Source: an uncultured Roseburia sp.
GTDB lineage: Bacteria; Bacillota; Clostridia; Lachnospirales; Lachnospiraceae
NCBI GenBank assembly: GCA_934358955.1
Contig: CAKRLC010000119.1
Span: forward strand, 1 to 6,292
Reading direction: 5' to 3'
DNA: 6,292 bases
Shown: positions 1 through 5,461 of the stretch, in pieces
Numbering within the stretch: the stretch's first letter is position 1
How the letters are laid out: the number at the start of each line of letters is the position of its first letter
Notes under the pieces: model-generated
Databases searched by the model: none
What the model was told of the DNA's origin: nothing
Seen by the model: the letters and a program-made list of their open reading frames with translations, nothing else
Position numbers and translations under genes: made by a program

Positions 1-113
1 ATGAAAAAGTATGGAATAGAGGCAAAATATGACAATGAATGAACAAATCGACGATAGAAAATGAAAATAGAGAGACCTGTTTTTTGTGCGAAATATGAAA
101 AAATGCAAAAAGC

Positions 114-127
114 GCAATAAAAATTGC
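114..127. repeat. Short inverted repeat GCAAT-AAAA-ATTGC
   Basis: Perfect 5-bp arms (114-118 and 123-127) flank a 4-base AAAA centre. TGCAA at 104-108 can also pair with TTGCA at 124-128. The arms are short and not followed by a T-run, so this is not a terminator. It could be a regulator half-site pair, but in such A-rich DNA chance is a real alternative. Confidence 0.3.
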
Positions 128-158
128 ATCATATGAAAGAAATAAATTCATATAAAAA

Positions 159-270
159 CAATATGATATTTGTGTGAAAATAAAATGAAACAATATGATC
201 GATGAATGAAAGAATAACATCAAAAAAGTGAAAAAGTATAAAATGTGATAAAAAATTGACAATCATATTG
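159..270. repeat. Three copies of a CAATATGAT element (two direct, one inverted)
   Basis: CAATATGAT occurs at 159-167 and again at 191-199, with starts 32 bp apart, about three helical turns, so both copies face the same side of the DNA. Each direct copy is preceded by A, giving a 10-bp match. The reverse complement ATCATATTG lies at 262-270. The direct pair sits just upstream of the candidate -35 at 214-219, where activators often bind. The inverted copy falls just after the predicted transcription start. An operator or activator site for the permease-gudD unit is inferred; the cognate regulator is unknown. Confidence 0.4.
214..242 (+). promoter_or_regulatory. Candidate sigma-A promoter for the permease-gudD operon
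   Basis: A TATAAA -10 hexamer at 237-242 (5 of 6 to consensus) lies 17 bp after ATAACA at 214-219 (4 of 6 to TTGACA). Initiation would fall near 249 and leave a leader of about 120 bases. A perfect TTGACA occurs further down at 256-261, but the best -10 at 17-bp spacing is GTCAAT (3 of 6), so it is the weaker choice unless an activator helps. AT-rich DNA gives many chance -10 matches, so this is tentative. Confidence 0.4.
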
Positions 271-284
271 ATGAATCAGTCAAT
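255..284. repeat. Inverted repeat ATTGAC ... GTCAAT
   Basis: ATTGAC at 255-260 and its exact reverse complement GTCAAT at 279-284 are separated by 18 bases, which contain the inverted ATCATATTG copy. The arms overlap the alternative TTGACA hexamer. It lies downstream of the TATAAA -10, where a repressor would block transcription. An operator role is inferred from position and symmetry only. Confidence 0.25.
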
Positions 285-360
285 AGAAAGAAGAACAAAA
301 ACCAGTTACACTTAGATTGTCGAAAAGATTCACGCACAAATGAAAACAAAAAGAGGAAAT

Positions 361-365
361 GGAGG
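361..365 (+). promoter_or_regulatory. Ribosome binding site that fixes the permease start
   Basis: GGAGG at 361-365 stands 5 bases before the ATG at 371. An in-frame ATG at 359 lies four codons earlier, but the GGAGG would then be inside the coding sequence, and the only upstream purine match (AGAGG, 352-356) would be 2 bases away. The start at 371 is therefore preferred. Confidence 0.8.
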
Positions 366-370
366 AATTT

Positions 371-1771
371 ATGAGCGAATCAACAAGAATGATGTTAGGC
401 CTTGCAATTGGAATTATCATCATGATCATTCTCGTTATGAAGACAAAAATACACACATTCATAGCGTTACTTTTAGCAGCACTTATCACAGGTTTAGTAG
501 GCGGCATGCCTGTAGTGGATACAGGAGATTCCATAGGTGTTATTACTGCGATTAAGAACGGATTTGGTAATACACTGTCAAGCACCGGTATCATCATCGG
601 ACTGGGTGTTATGATGGGTGGTATCCTGGAAGTATCCGGAGCAGCAGAGCAGCTTGCTTTCACATTTATCCGACTGATCGGTAAGAAGAAAGAAGAGTGG
701 GCTCTTGCACTGACAGGATGGGTTGTTTCTATTCCGGTATTTGCTGATTCCGCAATTGTTATTTTTGCACCACTTGTAAAAGCAATGTCTTCTGTAACAG
801 GTATCTCTACAGTCGGACTTGCATTATCCTTAGCATGTGGATTACAGATGACACACTGTCTGGTACCGCCAACACCGGGTCCACTTACAGCGGCAGGTAT
901 GATGGGCGTAGACGTAGGACAGATGATCTTCCTTGGAATCATTATTTCTATTCCGATGCTTCTTGTGATCGTTCCTTATTGTAAATGGGTTGGTAAAAAG
1001 ATTTACCAGGTTCCAAATCATGACGGAAGCGGATACGAGAGAAAAGAATACAAAAAAGAATACATCAAAACAATGGATGAAGTTGAAAAACTGGTAGCAC
1101 AGAAAGATCTTCCTGGATTCGGAGCATCTATCGCACCAATCATCATCCCAATCGTTTTAATCTTTGTAAAAACATTCTGGAACCTGTTTGGATCAGGCGA
1201 AGGAGTTGCAAATACGATCATCAGCTTATTTGGTGAACCGATCGTTGCACTTGCAATCGGTACTGTCATTGCAATCTATGGACTGGTACCAAAGCTTGAA
1301 AATAAAAAAGTAATCAACATTATGGATACAGCAGTAAAAGACACAGGACTTATCATGCTGATCACAGGTGCCGGCGGATCTCTTGGTAACGTGATCAAAG
1401 TCAGCGGTATTGGTACAGTACTCGGAGAGGCAGTTGTAAAACTTCCAATCCCTGCAATTTTAATCCCATTTATTATCGCTGCATTAATGCGAATCGCTCT
1501 TGGTTCTGCAACAGTTGCAATTACAACAGCAGCATCTTTAACAGCACCTTTAATGGCAACAATTTCCGCATCCCCATTATTACTGGCAATGTCCTGTTGT
1601 GTAGGAGCTATTTCATTCTCTTACTTCAACGATAGTGGTTTCTGGGTATTCAACGGAATGTTCGGTGTATCAGAGTTAAAGGATCAGGTAAAATGTAAGA
1701 CAGCAGTTTCCCTTATTATGGCAGTTGTCGGTATGATCATGTTACTGATCTTACAGTTATTCATTCATTAA
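371..1771 (+). CDS. GntP-family permease (probable glucarate or related sugar-acid uptake)
   Basis: This is an inner-membrane secondary transporter of 466 residues, the usual length for the gluconate:H+ symporter (GntP) family. The protein is a series of hydrophobic segments starting at about residues 4-18, with one longer charged loop at about 204-246 that is probably cytoplasmic. Family-like signatures visible are HCLVPPTPGP (162-171), the glycine-rich ITGAGGSLG near 332-340, the RIALGSATVAITTAAS stretch (374-389) and FNDSGFWVFN (419-428). Known members carry gluconate, idonate, D-serine and other small hydroxy acids as proton symporters. Because gudD follows 119 bases later with no terminator between, glucarate or a similar aldarate is the inferred substrate; sequence alone cannot fix specificity. 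The family call is firm, the substrate is not. Confidence 0.92.
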   Translation: MSESTRMMLGLAIGIIIMIILVMKTKIHTFIALLLAALITGLVGGMPVVDTGDSIGVITAIKNGFGNTLSSTGIIIGLGVMMGGILEVSGAAEQLAFTFIRLIGKKKEEWALALTGWVVSIPVFADSAIVIFAPLVKAMSSVTGISTVGLALSLACGLQMTHCLVPPTPGPLTAAGMMGVDVGQMIFLGIIISIPMLLVIVPYCKWVGKKIYQVPNHDGSGYERKEYKKEYIKTMDEVEKLVAQKDLPGFGASIAPIIIPIVLIFVKTFWNLFGSGEGVANTIISLFGEPIVALAIGTVIAIYGLVPKLENKKVINIMDTAVKDTGLIMLITGAGGSLGNVIKVSGIGTVLGEAVVKLPIPAILIPFIIAALMRIALGSATVAITTAASLTAPLMATISASPLLLAMSCCVGAISFSYFNDSGFWVFNGMFGVSELKDQVKCKTAVSLIMAVVGMIMLLILQLFIH

Positions 1772-1784
1772 TTAATGATTCAGA

Positions 1785-1800
1785 CAGGTATTTATGCCTG
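1785..1800 (+). other. Small hairpin after the permease gene
   Basis: CAGGTA (1785-1790) pairs with TGCCTG (1795-1800), with one G-T pair and a 4-base TTTA loop. It is followed by AAAAA rather than T residues, so it is not a terminator. It could mark the 3' boundary of a stabilised or processed permease message within the permease-gudD transcript. Nothing else distinctive is seen in the 119-base gap apart from the gudD ribosome binding site. Confidence 0.25.
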
Positions 1801-1890
1801 AAAAACGCAAAAGCAGGATGTCATGACTGTGGATGCGGTATAAAAAAGTTACTTATTAACCAACAAAAGAAGGTAGAAAAGGAGTAAATT

Positions 1891-3216
1891 ATGGCAAGAA
1901 TTACAAAAATGGAAGTTTATCCAGTAGCTGGAAAAGACTGCATGGAACTGAATTTAAGTGGGGCACATGCACCATACTTCACAAGAAACATCGTTGTATT
2001 ATATGATGAGAACGGTGAAATGGGTGTTGGTGAAGTTCCTGGAGGACAGAAAATCACAAACGCACTGGAAGAATGTATCTCTATCGTAGAGGGAACAAGA
2101 GTAGAAGAGTACAAGAGCACTCTGTTAAAAGTAAAGAAATACCTTGATTCCAAGGGAGAAGAAGATGTCAGAGGAAATCAGACATTTGACCTTCGTACAG
2201 GTGTACATGTAATCACAGCAATCGAGGCTCCTTGTCTTGACTTATTAGGAAAACAGTTAGGTGTTCCTGTCTGTGAATTATTAGGTGACGGACAGCAGAG
2301 AGACAAAGTTCGTATGCTTGGTTACCTGTTCTTTGTAGGAGACAGAAAGAAAACAGATTTACCATACGACGAAGAATTAGATTCTGACTGCGAATGGTAC
2401 AGATTAAGACATGAAGAAGCTTTAACAGCTGACAAGATCGTTGCTTTTGCAAAAGCTACAAGAGATAAATATGGCTTCAAGGATTTCAAATTAAAGGGTG
2501 GTGTTCTTCCAGGAAACGAAGAAATGGACGTTATCCGCGCATTAAAGAAAGAATTCCCAGATGCACGTATCGACCTTGATCCTAACGGCGGATGGTTATT
2601 AGAAGAAGCTGTTGAGTATGTAAAAGGAATGAAAGGTATCTTAACATATTGTGAAGATCCTTGTGGAGCAGAAGGTGTTTACTCTGGAAGAGAGATCATG
2701 AGCGAGTTCCGTAGAAGAACAGGTTTCCCAACTGCTACAAATATGATCGCTACTGACTGGAGAGAAGTTGGACATTCTTTAGAGTCCCAGTCTGTTGATA
2801 TTATCTTAGCAGATCCACATTTCTGGACAATGAGCGGTTCTGTGCGTGTTGCTCAGATGTGCCATGATTTTGGTTATACATGGGGATCCCATTCCAACAA
2901 CCACTTTGATATTTCCCTTGCAATGTTCACACAGGTTGGAGCAGCTGTTCCAGGTGAATACAATGCATTAGATACACACTGGATCTGGCAGGAAGGTATC
3001 GAAAGATTAACAAAAGAACCACTTCAGATCGTAGACGGATGTGTAGAGGTTCCAAAGAAACCAGGTCTTGGTATCGAAGTTGATATGGATCAGGTTCGTA
3101 AAGCAAACGAGCTTTACAAAGAGCACTGCCTTGGCGGAAGAGATGACTCTGTTGTTATGCAGTACCTCATCCCAGGCTGGAAATTCAATCCAAAGAAACC
3201 TTGCTTAGTAAGATAA
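1891..3216 (+). CDS. gudD: D-glucarate dehydratase
   Basis: This cytoplasmic Mg2+-dependent enzyme of the enolase superfamily removes water from D-glucarate (and usually L-idarate) to give 5-keto-4-deoxy-D-glucarate, the first committed step of glucarate breakdown. The 441-residue length fits the family (E. coli GudD is 446). Key residues align with E. coli at a constant offset of 5: the base motif K200-L-K202, metal ligands D230 (in DLDPNGGW), E261 and N284 (TATNM), and the H334-D308 dyad ([10 protein letters not shown] and ADPHFW). All are intact, so it should be active. The N-terminal lid domain spans about residues 1-130, followed by the barrel. AAAAGGAG at 1877-1884 lies 6 bases before the ATG. 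The upstream neighbour is the permease; downstream lies a terminator hairpin. The related GudX-type paralog is an alternative, but the complete catalytic set and the transporter context favour GudD. Confidence 0.96.
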   Translation: MARITKMEVYPVAGKDCMELNLSGAHAPYFTRNIVVLYDENGEMGVGEVPGGQKITNALEECISIVEGTRVEEYKSTLLKVKKYLDSKGEEDVRGNQTFDLRTGVHVITAIEAPCLDLLGKQLGVPVCELLGDGQQRDKVRMLGYLFFVGDRKKTDLPYDEELDSDCEWYRLRHEEALTADKIVAFAKATRDKYGFKDFKLKGGVLPGNEEMDVIRALKKEFPDARIDLDPNGGWLLEEAVEYVKGMKGILTYCEDPCGAEGVYSGREIMSEFRRRTGFPTATNMIATDWREVGHSLESQSVDIILADPHFWTMSGSVRVAQMCHDFGYTWGSHSNNHFDISLAMFTQVGAAVPGEYNALDTHWIWQEGIERLTKEPLQIVDGCVEVPKKPGLGIEVDMDQVRKANELYKEHCLGGRDDSVVMQYLIPGWKFNPKKPCLVR

Positions 3217-3234
3217 GAAGCGTACATAAAAACG

Positions 3235-3273
3235 AGAAAGGACGGACTTCCCGGTGGGAAGTTCGTCTTTTCT
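3235..3273 (+). terminator. Intrinsic terminator after gudD
   Basis: GACGGACTTCCC (3241-3252) pairs with GGGAAGTTCGTC (3256-3267) in a 12-bp stem with one G-T pair and a 3-base GGT loop. The flanking AGAAAG (3235-3240) and TTTTCT (3268-3273) extend it to 18 pairs. The hairpin begins 18 bases after the gudD stop. The T-run is only four residues before a C, so termination may be partial. The next gene starts about 33 bases downstream, leaving little room for a separate promoter. Confidence 0.8.
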
Positions 3274-3306
3274 GACGTTCTGAAAAAAGAGAGGATGAAA
3301 GAGAAC

Positions 3307-4401
3307 ATGGAAAAAAATGAAATTTATATGGTTCAGGGAACCAATTATAAACAGATGACGATCGATCTTTTAAATGCACTCGACCTGGCATCTGACATTG
3401 GTGATAAAAAGAAACGGATCGGTTTAAAGCCGAACCTCGTTGTTGCAAAAGAAGCTTCCTCCGGTGCAACAACACATCCGGAGTTAGTGGATGGCCTTTT
3501 GACTTATTTACAGCAGAACGGATTCGAAAATCTCGTTGTATTAGAAGGCTCCTGGGTTGGAGATAATACAGCAACAGCAGTCAGGGTAAGCGGGATCCTT
3601 GATGTCTGCAAAAAGCATCAGGTCAAATTTATTGATTTACAGAGAGACAGTTCTTCGGTATGTCCTGCAAAGGGAATGGATATTAAAGTATGTGATGAAG
3701 CGCTTGCATTAGATTATCTGATCAATATGCCTGTATTAAAAGGACACTGTCAGACAACGATCACCTGTGCTTTGAAAAACAGCAAGGGACTTATCCCGAA
3801 CTCTGAGAAGAGAAGATTCCATACGATGGGACTGCATAAGCCGATCGCTCATTTAAATACAGCGATCCATCAGGATTTTATTCTTGTAGATAACATCTGC
3901 GGTGATCTTGATTTTGAGGAAGGTGGTAATCCGGTAGTTATGAACCGTATCCTTGGCTTTAAGGATCCGGTACTTTGCGACAGCTTTGCAGCAGAGAGCA
4001 TGGGATATAAACCACAGGATATTGCTTATATCCGTATGGCAGAAGCGCTTGGTGTTGGTACGACAGATACATCAAAGGCAGTGATCAAAGACCTTACCCC
4101 AGGTGGCTCTATTCAAAAGGGTGGCAGACCGACAAGAAGAGTGCAGCAGCTTGCACAGTATGTAAAAGCAGATGATGCCTGCTCAGCATGCTATGGATCT
4201 TTGATCTATGCATTGGACCGTCTGAATGATGAGGGTGCCTTAAGAGGACATGAAAAAGAAAGCATTGCGATCGGACAGGGCTATCGTGGTAAAGAAGGAA
4301 AAGTCGGTGTCGGAAATTGCACCAGATGCTTTGAAAAGAGCCTTGGTGGATGCCCACCAAAAGCTGTGGATATGGTAGAATTTTTGCGGGAGAACTGGTA
4401 G
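3307..4401 (+). CDS. DUF362 protein with C-terminal cysteine cluster (possible Fe-S protein)
   Basis: This is a soluble protein of 364 residues with no signal peptide or membrane segment. The DUF362 fold is recognised from LKPNLV (40-45), where the family often has a K-P-N motif, and from the block at about 141-164 reading N-MPVLKGH ... TCALKNSKGLIP. The C-terminus carries C292-X2-C295, then C338-X2-C341 and C349 in a GGCPP context. This resembles an iron-sulfur ligand set but not the CX2CX2CX3CP ferredoxin repeat. The family's biochemical function is not established; redox or cluster-linked activity is inference. An in-frame ATG at 3295 touches its AGAGG directly, so the ATG at 3307 is preferred, although its spacing (12 bases) is long. 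It follows gudD behind a terminator and precedes lspA by 23 bases, so it may be partly co-transcribed with either. A role in sugar-acid metabolism is possible but unproven. Confidence 0.82.
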   Translation: MEKNEIYMVQGTNYKQMTIDLLNALDLASDIGDKKKRIGLKPNLVVAKEASSGATTHPELVDGLLTYLQQNGFENLVVLEGSWVGDNTATAVRVSGILDVCKKHQVKFIDLQRDSSSVCPAKGMDIKVCDEALALDYLINMPVLKGHCQTTITCALKNSKGLIPNSEKRRFHTMGLHKPIAHLNTAIHQDFILVDNICGDLDFEEGGNPVVMNRILGFKDPVLCDSFAAESMGYKPQDIAYIRMAEALGVGTTDTSKAVIKDLTPGGSIQKGGRPTRRVQQLAQYVKADDACSACYGSLIYALDRLNDEGALRGHEKESIAIGQGYRGKEGKVGVGNCTRCFEKSLGGCPPKAVDMVEFLRENW

Positions 4402-4424
4402 AATAATATAAAAAGAGGTAAACC

Positions 4425-4874
4425 ATGATTTATATTATTATCACAGCGGCTATTTTTATGCTTGATTTTTTTGTAAAAAAATACGTCGACAAGCATTATA
4501 AGACAAAAGAAAAGCATCCGCATCTTGGAGGAAAAGTCTGCATCCAGAAGTTTTACAACAGGGGAGCAACCTTAAATCTTCTTGCGAAGCATCCAAAGAT
4601 CATGACGGCAATCCACAGTGCAGTGATGCTTTTTGTGGCAGTGCTTTATTATTTTTCCATGTGCATAAGCGGAAAACCACTGACGAAAACCGGACTTGCC
4701 ATGTTAGCAGGCGGTGGGTTAAGCAATTTATATGACCGTTATACGAAGCATCATGTCATTGATTATGTCCGGTTTGGGTTCGGGCCGAAGTGGTTTCAGC
4801 AGGTTATTTTTAATGTGTCTGATTTCTTTATTTTTATTGGAGCAGTACTTGCAACTGTTGGTGAAGGGTTGTAA
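4425..4874 (+). CDS. lspA: Signal peptidase II (lipoprotein signal peptidase), divergent
   Basis: This small integral membrane aspartic protease of 149 residues would cleave the signal peptide from lipidated prolipoproteins. Four hydrophobic segments are visible, at about residues 1-18, 60-80, 86-98 and 127-146. Family landmarks are present: D14 with K18/K19 in the first helix, N45-R-G-A (the NxGA motif), GGGLSNLYDR (96-105), catalytic D113 in VIDY, and F129-N130-V-S-D133 with the second catalytic aspartate. The usual G-N before the D-R pair is S100-N101, and FNxAD has become FNVSD, so the protein is off the main line of LspA sequences although the catalytic set is complete. AAAAGAGG at 4411-4418 lies 6 bases before the ATG. 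It sits 23 bases after the DUF362 gene, probably in one transcript. It may be a second, specialised copy beside a housekeeping lspA elsewhere; the window cannot show that. Confidence 0.85.
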   Translation: MIYIIITAAIFMLDFFVKKYVDKHYKTKEKHPHLGGKVCIQKFYNRGATLNLLAKHPKIMTAIHSAVMLFVAVLYYFSMCISGKPLTKTGLAMLAGGGLSNLYDRYTKHHVIDYVRFGFGPKWFQQVIFNVSDFFIFIGAVLATVGEGL

Positions 4875-4931
4875 GATGAAGGTAGTTTGATAAGAAGACG
4901 GATTGATAGAGCAAAAAAGAATGACTCGTCT

Positions 4932-4939
4932 GGAAGGTG
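4932..4939 (+). promoter_or_regulatory. Ribosome binding site deciding the PAP2 start
   Basis: GGAAGGTG at 4932-4939 is the only good Shine-Dalgarno match here. It overlaps a possible in-frame GTG start at 4937, which rules that codon out as the natural start. The ATG at 4952 is 12 bases further, a rather long spacing. Confidence 0.5.
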
Positions 4940-4951
4940 TGGATTTTTAAG

Positions 4952-5449
4952 ATGACAAAAGAACAGTACATAAAAATAACAGAACCGCTGCGGAAAAATC
5001 CGGTGCGTGCAAAACAGGTAAAAAATTTAAACCATATTCTTACGGGATTTGTATTCTGTATGTATCCGCTATACCTGTTAAAGCTGTTGACGGAACGGAA
5101 TACCTGGTTCATCAGGGCATTGCTTGTACCGGCTGTCTCCTTTGTCTGTCTTAGTGTTATACGCAGAATTATTAATGCACCAAGACCGTATGAAAAATTT
5201 GACATACCGCCGGTGCTTGAAAAGGATACCACAGGAAAATCCTTTCCAAGCCGGCATGTATTTTCTGTTTTTGTGATTGCAATGACTGTTTTTTATGAGC
5301 ATCCGGGAGCCGGCATATTGCTTGGCATCATTGGACTGCTTCTCGGTATTGTGCGCGTGGCAGTCGGTGTGCACGAACCGAAGGACGTCGCGGCAGGAGC
5401 AATCGCAGGAATTGCCTGCGGATTGATCGGATATTATGTGATAGGATAG
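4952..5449 (+). CDS. PAP2-superfamily membrane phosphatase
   Basis: This integral membrane protein of 165 residues (from the ATG at 4952) belongs to the type 2 phosphatidic acid phosphatase superfamily, whose members remove phosphate from lipid phosphates such as phosphatidic acid or undecaprenyl pyrophosphate. The three-part signature is readable: R71-X6-R78-P79 (RRIINAPRP, with Arg where the consensus has Lys), P99-S-R-H102 (FPSRH, with Arg replacing the Gly of PSGH), and R135-X5-H141-X3-D145 (RVAVGVHEPKD). The nucleophilic and acid histidines and the aspartate are intact, so activity is expected. Hydrophobic segments lie at about residues 29-46, 54-70, 103-115, 120-138 and 146-163. It is 77 bases after lspA in the same direction with no terminator between, and ends 12 bases before the opposing regulator gene. 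The lipid substrate cannot be told from sequence. Confidence 0.88.
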   Translation: MTKEQYIKITEPLRKNPVRAKQVKNLNHILTGFVFCMYPLYLLKLLTERNTWFIRALLVPAVSFVCLSVIRRIINAPRPYEKFDIPPVLEKDTTGKSFPSRHVFSVFVIAMTVFYEHPGAGILLGIIGLLLGIVRVAVGVHEPKDVAAGAIAGIACGLIGYYVIG

Positions 5450-5461
5450 AAATCATTTCTT

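Larger units (their letters stand above)
1..370. other. AT-rich upstream control region without a gene
   Basis: No convincing coding sequence is visible here. The DNA is very rich in A, far more than the genes that follow, and reading frames close quickly; the ATG at position 1 opens only 13 codons. The minus-strand open frame covering 280-942 is the shadow of the permease gene. The region holds a candidate promoter, repeated 9-bp elements, two short inverted repeats and the permease ribosome binding site, listed separately. It probably serves as the promoter and leader of the permease-gudD unit. The gene to its left is outside the window. Confidence 0.7.

Noticed and set aside
1..42. A 13-codon frame beginning at the first base
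   Set aside because: It has no visible ribosome binding site because it starts at the window edge, and its composition is like the surrounding A-rich DNA.
109..122. Possible catabolite-control (cre) site around AAAAAGCGCAATAA
   Set aside because: Only the central AAAGCGC matches the consensus. The outer TG and CA positions and the right half do not fit.
1..370. Riboswitch or structured leader RNA upstream of the permease
   Set aside because: The stretch is A-rich with little pairing potential, and no known riboswitch core or terminator-antiterminator pair is seen.
280..942. A 220-codon open frame on the minus strand across the permease gene
   Set aside because: It lies opposite the clearly coding permease, reads as low-complexity Ser/Pro/Ile-rich sequence without a recognisable domain, and has no support as a gene.
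3185..3574. A 129-codon minus-strand frame over the gudD-DUF362 junction
   Set aside because: It is a shadow frame that runs through the terminator hairpin and the start of the DUF362 gene and has no family resemblance.
4381..4410. Possible promoter before lspA with TAATAT as -10
   Set aside because: No acceptable -35 lies at a suitable distance, and the 23-base gap fits co-transcription with the DUF362 gene better.
4834..5232. A 132-codon minus-strand frame opposite lspA and PAP2
   Set aside because: Both overlapped plus-strand genes carry intact family motifs, and this frame shows none.
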